Source: Daucus carota subsp. sativus (Eukaryota > Streptophyta > Magnoliopsida > Apiales > Apiaceae). Taken from it: a DNA stretch of 64,000 nucleotides. Shown here one piece after another: positions 23,221-33,200 of the stretch. A program made the position numbers and the translations under genes. Below the pieces are notes generated by a model. That model ran no database searches, was not told where the DNA came from, and saw only the letters and a list, made by a program, of their open reading frames with translations. The stretch covers positions 44,762,689 to 44,826,688 of the forward strand of contig NC_030381.2 in assembly GCF_001625215.2 (NCBI RefSeq), read 5' to 3'. Every line of letters starts with the position of its first letter. Positions within the stretch are counted from its first letter, which is position 1.

Positions 23221-23580
23221 TTATGTTTGTCCAAGGCCAAGAGCAGCATAACTGAGGTATCTTCCTATGATATCAATCATCATCGTATTTTTAGAGCTCA
23301 GCTGCTTCACTAGCTTCGCCTTCTTTACTTTGTTTATAATTATGGGCAACTTATCTTTTCTCGAATTGCATTTGACTCTACTTAGGTCCTCCACTTTTAA
23401 ACATGACGCCAAGGCTACTTCAACTTGCTGCAAATTTGTATGATCTCCGCTCTCTTCCTTGTCCTCTTCATCAGCTAAAAGATGGGGCGGTGTCGTCGAT
23501 TCCGATAGCTCCCATTCTTCCATTGTCAGGCCACATTCCTCGTAATCCATACCCGCCATAGCAAGCGCTTCAAACGACAT
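23221..23580 (-). CDS. Small acidic/basic plant protein, cluster member 2
   Basis: An intronless frame of 119 aa. An N-terminal motif (MSFEALAMAGMDYEECG, TMEEWE, TPPHLLADEEDKEESGDH) rich in acidic residues is followed by a basic second half (KVKKAKLVKQLSSKNTMMIDIIGRYL). No signal peptide, membrane span or known fold is recognised. Compared by hand with member 3, about 21 nucleotide changes give about ten amino-acid changes and the rest are silent. That is fewer replacements than neutral drift would give, so it is probably translated. Its function is unknown. Confidence 0.75.
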   Translation of the reverse strand: MSFEALAMAGMDYEECGLTMEEWELSESTTPPHLLADEEDKEESGDHTNLQQVEVALASCLKVEDLSRVKCNSRKDKLPIIINKVKKAKLVKQLSSKNTMMIDIIGRYLSYAALGLGQT

Positions 23581-23790
23581 GTTCTCTACAAAAAAACTAC
23601 TTTTGTGTATTTTCTGGCTTCAAGCGGATTTAAAGCTTAATTTTCGTTGTGAATACCCAGTTTTGTTGTAGCGCTAGTTTCTGCACCTCAGAATATACAA
23701 AACTAGAGAATTTCATTCAGGTATGATGGTTGCGTAAAACAAAAGGGTATATGAAAATTTGGTTATGCATATAGTTATCATTCGGCGTGT

Positions 23791-23991
23791 ATTTATAGTA
23801 GGCTCTCCGAGGAATGTGGAGTTGAAGGTGTATTTCTTGTCAAATACAGTACGTGAACTTAACAACGCATGTGGAATATTCTTTGTGAGGTGTTCACATT
23901 GAAGCAAGGGAGATTTGTGCTTTGACGGAAAACTAAACGAGCTTGTAAACAATAATTTTCCCGTGACTCTTTTTTGTCAATGGTAAAACCA
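23791..23991 (-). promoter_or_regulatory. Promoter of cluster member 2
   Basis: A TATA box (plus strand ATTTATA, 23791-23797) lies about 215 bp before the start codon. TATTTCTTGTCAAA is at 23831-23844, GGTGTTCACAT at 23889-23899 and AATGGTAAAACCA at 23979-23991. Just before the second box, GGAATATTC contains a GAAnnTTC pair like half of a heat-shock element. Confidence 0.65.
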
Positions 23992-24494
23992 TTTGCCTTG
24001 GAATGTTTTCACTCCTCGGTGAAGGCTACTTCTTATAAACAATTGCCCCATTTTGTTAACAAAACGATAGAATTTGTATTAAACTCCAACAAAAGATTGT
24101 ATATTCTTTTTTTCCAATTAGTTAGTCTTATATGTTTAACAAGGATTTTAACAAATTTTGGGACGAGAGTCTTACGTAAAATATGGATAATAATTGACAA
24201 TGAATATACTCTCTACATAAACTGTCTAATCGCTCACAACACAAATATACAAATGTATAAATATAGTTAGGTTCTACGGAGGTTATTTTTTGAGACCGTG
24301 GAGACCACTTATGTTCTGCAAATAAAATATTGCATAAAAACATTGCAAAACCCATAATTTTTCAAATCAAAATATTATAAAATATATTATTTTGTGAAGT
24401 ATATTCTTCAAATATCATCAATTCATTAAAATTATTGAAAAACATCTATGTTTAATAAGTAGAATGTGTATGTTCTGCAAATTGTACAAATTTA

Positions 24495-24695
24495 TCAGCA
24501 TTTGAATACTATCAGATTTTAATGAATTTTAAACAATCTCAATTGAATATCATCATATTTTAAATTATAATTTAAAATTCTAATTAAACACCTCATAATT
24601 TTAATGGATTTCAAACAACCCAATCGATACCCTCGGATTTCATAAATGAAAAAAAAATCTTTTAAAATCTCAATCCAATACACCTCATAAATTTG
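24495..24695. mobile_element. Truncated copy of the Tourist-like MITE found intact at 50800-51263
   Basis: Shared text includes 'ttttaa.gaattttaaacaat.tcaattgaatatcat', 'ttttaatggatttcaaacaa', 'ataccctcggatttcat.aatg' and the terminus 'ttttaaaatc.caatccaatacacc'. The left part of the element is missing. Confidence 0.7.
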
Positions 24696-24837
24696 AATAC
24701 TTGTATTCATATATTTATTGAGTAAATACAAACTACACCGCATAAATACAAAATTATATAACTTGCTAGCTATATCAGGAAATGTTGTGTATATATAGAT
24801 ACAAAAATCTGATATACCCAATAGAATATTCAGTCAC

Positions 24838-24965
24838 AAAATTCCGTTGTTAAATTGTCTGTTGGTAATCTGTTGATAATTCTGTCACTATAGCTTATCG
24901 GGAGATTTTAACAGAATTGTTTCTGTTGAGAAATTTTGTTGATAATTCCGAGATTTCTTGTAATG
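24838..24965. mobile_element. Possible CACTA-type element end
   Basis: The stretch ends in TTTCTTGTAATG, one base from the CACTA terminus TTTCTTGTAGTG. It is preceded by repeats near 'attctgttgataattc' and 'ctgttggtaatctgttgataattctg' that could be subterminal repeats. The opposite end was not found. Confidence 0.35.
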
Positions 24966-25239
24966 TATGAGTAATATTTTACATGAAAATCATACATGCT
25001 GATAAACAATTATTTTAATGTGCGTCAGAATAATCTAGAAGCTGGCCATTTATAGTTTATTATATACTTATTTTCTTTGTTTTAATTAAAAATAAATAAT
25101 AAATAAACTTGATAATATCTAAATATATTATCATAAATATTAGAAGTCATAACCTTTTAGTTGGTTTATGTAACATTCAAAAATAATGTGTAAAACTTTA
25201 TAAATAATATTTTTAGTACTTGAATTTATATTTCAAAGT

Positions 25240-25345
25240 ACCTGTTTGATATTTATGGTCACTTCAGTGACCATCTTGATACCGTTTTGAGTTCAGTGAC
25301 CAATTTGATACATTAAACCCACTTCAATGACTAACTTGATAATTA
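25240..25345. repeat. Three degenerate direct repeats of about 33 bp
   Basis: The phrase 'acttcagtgacca.cttgata' recurs with changes near 25260, 25295 and 25320. Similar phrases occur in terminal repeats of plant Mutator-like elements, but no ends are defined here. Confidence 0.4.
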
Positions 25346-25948
25346 ACCCGAAAATCATATGCATTACATAATATTTATGAATAAGAAAACAATCAAGAAT
25401 ATTAACACATGGTCTACAAAACTGTAGAAAATAACTTCTCCGTCGTACGCGCTGTCATGCTAGTTATAATATATGGATCAAACTATATTTATTTAAAAAA
25501 TTATATATATTTTAAATTCCAGTCCTATCATTTTAATTATAAATTAAAATTCTCTTCCCATCATTTTTAGTTTACTCAAATATCGTACATGATTAAGATA
25601 AGGCGGTAAATATTTAAGCAAACCAAAAAAAAGCATTCATCATTGATGTTCAATTATACTACTATCAATATATAGTCGCAACTCACGGTCATGTTCTTCC
25701 CAATATAAATGAATAAAAACTGATGATATAAGGGGAGAAAAAACGTGAACATGCGGAAATAATGAACAGTTTGTACATGACTACAATACAGTATACTTGA
25801 GCTCGTACAAAATAAAGAATTGGTTAAAAAACAAAATCTGTGTTACAAGTTTACAGTCCAAGAAACTTGACAAACACCATCACAAACTTTGTACAATCAC
25901 AAAATAAAAATTAAACTTCACTTGTTGGTGAAAAACCTTAAACTTCCT

Positions 25949-26308
25949 TTATGTTTGTCCAAGGACAAGACCAGCATAACCCAGGTATCTTCCTATGATA
26001 TCAATCATAATCGTATTTTTAGAGCTCAGTTGCTTCACTAACTTCGCTTTCTTCACTTTGCTTATAATTATCGGCAACTTATCTTTTCTCGAATTGCATT
26101 TGACTCTACTTTGGTCCTCCACTTTCAAACATGAAGCCAACGGTACTTCAACTTCCTGCAAATTTGTATGATCTCCGCTCTCTTCCTTGTCCTCTTCATC
26201 AGCTAAAAGATGGGGCGGTGTCGTCGATTCCGATTGCTCCCATTCTTCCATTGTCAGGCCACATTCCTCGTAATCCATACCCGCCATAGCAAGCGCTTCC
26301 AACGACAT
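25949..26308 (-). CDS. Small acidic/basic plant protein, cluster member 3
   Basis: An intronless frame of 119 aa that differs from member 2 at about ten positions (for example F3L, L25Q, Q52E, A56P, N83S). The acidic N-terminal half (EEWEQSESTTPPHLLADEEDKEESGDH) and the basic KVKKAKLVKQLSSKN block are kept. Length is identical to member 2 and there is no frameshift. Its role is unknown; it has the same promoter layout as the other copies. Confidence 0.75.
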   Translation of the reverse strand: MSLEALAMAGMDYEECGLTMEEWEQSESTTPPHLLADEEDKEESGDHTNLQEVEVPLASCLKVEDQSRVKCNSRKDKLPIIISKVKKAKLVKQLSSKNTIMIDIIGRYLGYAGLVLGQT

Positions 26309-26463
26309 GTTCTCTGCAAAAAGTACTTCGTGTCTTTTTTAGCTACTCAGAAGTTAAAAGCAGTTTCTGCAACTCAGGATATACAAAACTAAAGAATTAG
26401 TTCAGGTATGATCGTTGAGTAAAACAAAAGGGTATATGAAAATTTGGTTATCATTTGACGTGT

Positions 26464-26683
26464 ATTTATAGTAGGCTCTCGAGGAATGTGTATTTCTTGT
26501 CAAATACGTGAACTTAATAACGCATGTGGAATATTCTTTGGGTGGTGTTCACATTGGAGCAAGGGAGAATTGTGCTTTGAATGAAAACTAAACGAGCTTG
26601 TAAACAATAATTTTCCCGTGATTCTTTTTTAAACTCGTTGAGTTTGTTTGAGATTTGTGACAAATTTGTCAATGGTAAAACCA
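26464..26683 (-). promoter_or_regulatory. Promoter of cluster member 3
   Basis: A TATA box (plus strand ATTTATA, 26464-26470) lies about 160 bp before the start codon. TATTTCTTGTCAAA is at 26491-26504, GGTGTTCACAT at 26544-26554 and AATGGTAAAACCA at 26671-26683. The distance from TATA to the first box is about 13 bp shorter than in members 2 and 4. Confidence 0.65.
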
Positions 26684-26800
26684 TTTGCCTTGGAATGTTT
26701 TAACACTCTGTAAAGTTACGTACTGCTACTTGTCACGAACAATTGCCTTGTTCTGTTAACAGAATGCAATTGCCTTATTCTGTTAACAAAATGCGAGAAT

Positions 26801-27914
26801 CGAATCTAGAAGGTGGAAGACAAGAGATAAACTCTTAACACTATTGTTGTTGAAATTATATTGTTTATGTTGTTTAACAAACCGGATACAAAATAAATTG
26901 AATTTGGAATAGATATGATTTTTTGTATAAATATTTATATCTGAATTAATTATATGAATATTCCTACTCGAATTTAGAATTTTATATAATTTATTTAAAG
27001 TTGTGAAATTCATCTTATTCAACTTTATTTTGATATGATTTACTAAATTTACAGGATATTTATTAGTTACATATTTCACATATCTTAATATATTTACAAA
27101 ATTTTCTTTTACCAAATTTATATCGAGGCATCATCAGGTTAGTTATTATTTATAAGATTAAAAATTTTGCTATGTTTTTTTTAAACAAAAATTTTTCTAT
27201 GCTATTTTATCGCTTTTAAAATTAACTTAATTATTATGTCTTCTTGTAGGATTAGTTTCTTATATTTAGGTCATAATTGGATCGAAATGAACAAGAAAAA
27301 AAAACATACATTTATATAATTAATATCAATTAAAAAGGTCATGTTTACAAAGGAAATAGGAGAAATAATGTAATCCAAAATAAAATAATATAATTAGAAT
27401 AAACAACACTAAACTTGCATATATCAAAAAAAAGTTCAATATGCTATTTTTTTTTTACCGAAGTTCAATAGGCTATTTTAGTTGAACTATAATGTTTTAA
27501 AACAACTTCATCGATCTACAATTACTCGAATATATTGATGAAATTATATTTTTATTAAAATATTATATATTATAAAAAAATTTATGCAAAATTAGCTAAC
27601 AAACCAGGACATATTAGTAGTTGACAAACCGATTAAGTTTCGCGTCGATAATTTTTACAGTACTTGCGCAATTCCCCCAAAGATCGAGAAGTAGGATTGG
27701 AAGAGAACAACCATCTTTAAACACTTGTCACTTGCGGGAAAGAATGATGACATCCGCTAAGAATAAAAACGAGCGATAATTCGTTGGTAATATGTTACGA
27801 ATCATACTAATAATTTTGAGAATTTTCTTGACCCTTCATTTTAATAACGGTATTTCGTGTTTATGACAGGAAAATTTCATTAAAAATGTCAGATTTTCCT
27901 GCCGTGTTAATACT
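26801..27914. other. Spacer between duplication units B and C
   Basis: Very AT-rich with poly(A)/poly(T) runs. Open frames here are low-complexity N/K/I-rich and are not supported as genes. Nothing else is recognised. Confidence 0.4.
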
Positions 27915-28477
27915 TCTACATTATCATCATTATACTCTTTTTCAAATCATTTTCAGTTTACTCCAGTATCATGATATTTTGAGTCGGTAACTTATATAAT
28001 AATTAATATTTAAGCAAAACAAAGTGAACACATATGAGCTATCAATATATATCAATATATATAGTCCCAACTCACAATCCATGTTCAGAACATAAATCAG
28101 TAAAAACTGATGATTATTAAAAACAACGTGAATATATGGAACTAATGAAAAGTGCTGATGTACATGACTAGAATACAATTGAGCTTGTACAAAATTAAAA
28201 CTAATTTAAAAAATAAAAAAAGCTGTGTTTTTACAAGTTTACAACCAATAAACACCATGTCAAACTTTGTACAATCACAAGATAAAATTAATTAAGTTGT
28301 GTTTGTGATTCTTCCATCTTTACTTAATTTTGTACCAGAAGGATACTCAGAAGAAAAACACCTTAAAGTTGTAAAAAAATGAAACTGATCCAAAGGGCAT
28401 AGGCATCAAAGCTCTTAGCTCTCTGAGTTCCTGTGTTACAAGTTAGGAATGACGAGGCTCAATAACCGGAACTTTCT

Positions 28478-28840
28478 TTATATTTGTCGTCCAAGGCCAA
28501 GACCAGCATAACTGAGGTATCTTCCTATAATATCAATCATCATCGTATTTTTAGAGCTCAGCTGCTTCACTAGCTTCGCTTTCTTCACTTTGCTTATAAT
28601 TATCGGCAATTTATCTTTTCTCGATTTGCATTTGACTCTACTTTGGTCCTCCACTTTTAAACATGACGCCCAGGCTAATTCAACTTGCTGCAAATTTGTA
28701 TGATCTCCTGTCTCTTCCTTGTCCTCTTCATCAGCTAATAGATGGGGCGGTGTCCTCGATTCGGATTGCTCCCATTCTTCCATTGTCATGCCACATTCCT
28801 CATAATCCATACCCGCCATAGCAAGCGTTTCAAACGACAT
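28478..28840 (-). CDS. Small acidic/basic plant protein, cluster member 4
   Basis: An intronless frame of 120 aa, very close to members 2 and 3 (MSFETLAMAGMDYEECGMTMEEWEQ, TPPHLLADEEDKEETGDH, KVKKAKLVKQLSSKNTMMIDIIGRYLSYAGLGLG) and ending RQI instead of QT. It has acidic N-terminal and basic C-terminal halves, no targeting signal and no known domain. Intact reading frames in all four copies argue against pseudogenes. Confidence 0.75.
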   Translation of the reverse strand: MSFETLAMAGMDYEECGMTMEEWEQSESRTPPHLLADEEDKEETGDHTNLQQVELAWASCLKVEDQSRVKCKSRKDKLPIIISKVKKAKLVKQLSSKNTMMIDIIGRYLSYAGLGLGRQI

Positions 28841-29008
28841 GTTCTCTGCAAAAATTACTTTGTGTATTTTGTAGCTACTCAGAAGTCAGAAGTAGTTTCT
28901 GCAACTCAAGATATACAAAACTAGAGAATTTAATTCAGGTATGATGGTTGCGTAAAACAAAAGGGTATATGAAAATTTGGTTATGCATACGGTTGTCATT
29001 TGACGTGT

Positions 29009-29253
29009 ATTTATACCAGGCTCTCCGAGGAATGTGGAGGTGAATGTGTATTTCTTGTCAAATACGTGAACTTAATAACGCATGTGGAATATTCTTTGTG
29101 AGGTGTTCACATTGAAGAAAGGGAGATTTGTGCTTCGACTGAAAACTAAACGAGCTTGTAAACAATAATTTCCCCGTGACTCTTTTTGTAAATTTTGAAC
29201 TTGTTGAGTTTCTTTGAGATTTGTCCCTTGTGGCTTTGTCAATGGTAAAACCA
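29009..29253 (-). promoter_or_regulatory. Promoter of cluster member 4
   Basis: A TATA box (plus strand ATTTATA, 29009-29015) lies about 170 bp before the start codon. TATTTCTTGTCAAA is at 29049-29062, GGTGTTCACAT at 29102-29112 and AATGGTAAAACCA at 29241-29253. The GGAATATTC heat-shock-element-like pair is kept. Confidence 0.65.
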
Positions 29254-29370
29254 TTTGCCTTAGAATGTTTTAACACTCTGTAAAGTTACGTACTACTACT
29301 TTTCATGAACAATTGCCTTATTCTGTTAACAAAATGTGAGAATCGAACCTAGAATGTGGGAAGACAAGAG

Positions 29371-30222
29371 ATAAACTCTTTAACACTTGAGATACTTGAT
29401 TTTAAAAAAGTTAGACCTTACTCGAAAAGACAAAAGATAAACTCTTAATATCTGACCGCATAGATATACAAGTTTATAAGTGTATTAATATATCTGAGAG
29501 CCTGATCTCTGATTAATATGAAAATCCCATTTTTGTCCAGCACTATGTATTCCACAAAAGTGTTCCAAAATGGTTATCGAGCTGTATTCAAGAGTTCTCA
29601 TGTTCAAAAGTTGATCTTCAGAGGAGTCTCACCAGTCACGAGTATACCCTGTTTCTCAGGACACTTTCTTCAACGGGGATGATGATGTTATGCCTATTTT
29701 CCAAGCTTACGTCTACAGTTTTGACTCAGATTTTCATCGTAGACCAATTGGCTGAGAATCAAATGATTCTGCATAATTAGTTGTAAATTCAAATTTCTAG
29801 TTCAGCTCATCTCAAACACGTCATACAATCAGACATAAACTGAGGCAACAGCAGACAGTAGAAATGTTCACAGAAACTAAATAAGAAAACATGACTTAAA
29901 TTGAGTTAAAACTTCTAAGTATATGGTTTGTAATTGATCAATCATACACAAAAACAAAGATAAAACGTTTGATACAATATGCAAGGTCTGTCCTCTCTGA
30001 GTTACTCATATGACGACAGTTGCACGAAATGGAACCATAATACAGTTAGTTCACGGGAAATACAATAAAAGCCTTTCCAGAGATTCGTGACCTTGTATGG
30101 AGCTAAGGCGCGGGCTAGTTCATGTGGCACAATTACAGATGAATACATTACTCGCTGGATATATTTGTCAAACTAAACTTTTGCCGAAAAAATTATATAC
30201 CATGAACTTGGAGTTTCGTTTC
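29371..30222. other. Spacer and receptor-kinase 3' flank
   Basis: No gene is recognised. The part near 30222 should be the 3' UTR of the receptor kinase. Confidence 0.4.
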
Positions 30223-33200
30223 TTATCTTCCCCCAGACAACTCAATAGCATTTTGATTATGAATTGAATCTTCCCCCCAGTCAAATCTTCTTTGTAGTCT
30301 CTCGTACTCTTGCCTTCGAGTAACTTCAACATTCTGCCATTCCTCCCATCTCTCAGCAAGTCCCTCTCCTTCTAGCATCCGGACAACCTCTGACATTGCC
30401 GGTCTGTCCTCCGGTGAGCCTTGCGTGCAAAGTAATGCCACCTGAATCATCATCTCCACCTCTTGTATGACATAGTCCCTTTGCAAGTTTCTATCAACGA
30501 TAGCATCCAGCCTTTTCTCCCGTTCCAGTTTCTTGACCTTCATTAGAAGACACCCATTTATAAGAGTTAAAGAGAATGACAAGTGTGGAAGTAGCTATAT
30601 GCCTACATGTACAAAGAGGATAGAAGAGTGCAAAAGACAGGTACTAACAAATGAATTCAAGTACACAAAAGACAAGACAGGAGAAATTTTTATAAAAAAT
30701 TCTAGCAGAAAAGACAAGGTCAAACTAAAGTAACTTTATTTGTACAAATCAAATTTGTATATTCAACACAAGCAACAACCACATCTGCAGGAGCCAGAAG
30801 ATCGGGTTTAGTGCATTTGTTTGCCAGAGATGAGACTATTAGCGGACAAAATAGACAAGAGAAGACATGCTAATGATGTTTGGAGCCAGAAGATTGGGTC
30901 GCCACAACCTGATGTGAGTTCAATTGTTTGCCAGAGATGAGACCATTAGAGGAAAAGTCAGACTATGGAAAACACGGTAATGGTGTTCGGCGCTAGAAAA
31001 TCAGGTTGCCACAACCTGATTGTAAGTTCACTAGTTTGTGAGAGATGAGACTGAGAGTGAAATTTAGACTATGGAAGACATGGTATGGTGTTTGTTTTGA
31101 CTAAATAACCTTAAAAACCAAACAAAAGTAAAATTTGGGTTATGTTTGCTTGAACGGAATTTCTACCGTGGTGCTACCAATTCTGTGCTACGAAACTCAA
31201 CTTCTAATAATTTACAAAGAATCTTTAAATGCACAACTTTGGATATATGACTTCTCTTTAGGTCTACACCAAGTTATAAATAATTTTAAATCGGGAGCAA
31301 TAATTAGAGCAGTCACGTAAAAAATAAATAAATTGGGAAATGACAATGAAACTGAAGTTTGTTGTTCGCCCTCCATCACAAAAAGGGGTTAAAACATTTG
31401 ATAATAGTATGTTGAATTATGTCACGAGCAAGCAAGATTTCAGAATTATACTTCATAATGAATAGACAAAAACAAAAACATTCACTTATGACCTCGGTGC
31501 TTTATTGTGCTCCCTTGACCAGTGAAAATATATATAAAAGAAATAAATTCAACAAAGCATTAGGATACCTGATTTCCATATATATATATAAAGATAATAG
31601 GCATGTATAAACCAGAAAGTCAGATGTGAGAATTATCTTACATGGTCAAGCAATAAGACGTCGTCTTCCTCTTCCAAGCGTGAAAAATCTATCGCACGCT
31701 GACCTGTAACAATCTCCAGAAGCATAATCCCATAACCAAAAACATCTGTCCTTTCCGATGACTTGCCAGTGGACAAATATTCAGGAGCTATGTGACCCAT
31801 TGTTCCACGAACTTGAGTAGTCACATTAGTTTTTCTCACATCAACCAACTTTGCAAGGCCAAAGTCACCGACAACAGCTTCAAAGTCCTCGTCAAGTAAT
31901 ACATTTGCAGCTTTTACATCACGATGAATAATTTTAGGATTACAGTGTTCGTGAAGGTATTCCAATCCACGTGCAGTGCCTAAAGCTATTTTTTTCCTTG
32001 TGGGCCAATTCAAAACAGCCTCCTCCGGTTTACGCTCTGAATCAATAAATCAACCAATTATACTTTTATCATAAAAGGTGTATAGAAGAACAAGAAGAAA
32101 AATTAATATAAACAAAATGATTACAAATGACGTATTACTACATGTTCCCCGACTACAACCTAAATACTTGACAATACAAAATCAAAATCCGCATAGACAC
32201 CGTGTACAGAGTCAGCATGAAAACAAACAAGAATACACATATATAATATAAAATTTTAATCAGGAAAAATGTGAGAAAAAAATTGTGCTTGGATCTCACA
32301 CTAATGATGACAATAGAAGCCTAAAACCCTAGCAACCACTCTATCATGATATCTTGGGGTGCTCAAAAAAGAATCAATAAAGAATATAGGTCAGCTTCAA
32401 GTGCGGAGCCACCAATAAATCTCATAATTACTCTCCCTCATGTACCCATAAACATATGTAGGTACAGTCATTATTTGGATCCATGCAAAAATTTGAAAGC
32501 CAAATATTGTTGACTCTGAGGTCAACAGACAACCCTACAAAAACTTCATTTATAGGTCATCTGTAGACATTCACATTAGGCATTTGTGAAGAAAGACTTA
32601 AAAGTAATGCAGGTCACCAGGACATAGAATCAGCAGGTTAATATCAAATTAAATTATAAGCTAATGAGTAAAACCTCGTAAACGATAGGCAACACTTAAG
32701 TTCTGCATATATGGGTACACCAAAAGGCGTTCGGTGGGCGTCGTGCAAAACCCAATTAGCCTTAAAAGATTCCTGTGAACTGCCACACTTATCATCTCAA
32801 CCTCACGCTGGAAAGCTGATTCTCCACCAGGACTCTCATAATCTGTTAATCGCTTCACAGCAATTTTTGTATTATCTACAAGCACTCCTTTATAAACTTT
32901 CCCAAATCCTCCTTGTCCAAGAACATTTTTCTCACTGAAGTTCTCTGTAGCAATTTGTAGCTCTCGCCATGAAAATCTCTTTAATTGACCAAATGCAATT
33001 CTTCGATCAACTTCCCCTGGACATAAGATAAAAAGAGACTGATCAGCAAATGTGAAAGTTAAACTAGAAATGAAGAGATTCGATATTGTACACAAACCAG
33101 CAAGATTCATTATAAAAACTCAGTGACTAAATATATCAATAAGATCCATAAATGGAATTCAAACGTACAATCTGGTTTATAACTAGTTAACAAGGTAAAG

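Larger units (their letters stand above)
22080..24060. repeat. Tandem duplication unit A carrying cluster member 2
   Basis: Its downstream flank (22080-22260 and 22860-23080), the gene and its promoter recur around cluster members 3 (about 25460-26800) and 4 (about 27915-29370). Shared flank phrases include 'tttagtttactcaaatatc', 'aaggcggtaaatatt', 'gcaactcac.gtc' and 'aataaaaactgatgat'. Unit A alone contains the CGACGT array at 22315-22575. Confidence 0.8.
24061..25459. other. Spacer between duplication units A and B
   Basis: No gene. It contains a truncated Tourist-like MITE copy (24495-24695), a possible CACTA end (24838-24965) and short degenerate repeats (25240-25345), each listed separately. 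Confidence 0.4.
25460..26800. repeat. Tandem duplication unit B carrying cluster member 3
   Basis: It matches unit A from 'ataatatatggatcaaa' (25464; 22092 in unit A) through the gene to 'ttgccttggaatgtttt' (26688; 23994 in unit A). It lacks the CACTA-like array of unit A. Confidence 0.8.
27915..29370. repeat. Tandem duplication unit C carrying cluster member 4
   Basis: It matches units A and B from the 'tcagtttactc.agtatc' region (27955) through the gene and promoter to 'cttattctgttaacaaaatg.gagaatcgaa' (29330; 26780 in unit B). Extra 3' flank text around 28260-28470 is also partly shared with unit B (25860-25940). Confidence 0.8.

Noticed and set aside
24838-29370. CRISPR-like regular repeats in the small-gene cluster region
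   Set aside because: The repeats are gene-sized tandem duplications and degenerate transposon motifs in a plant nuclear genome, not a short-repeat/spacer array.
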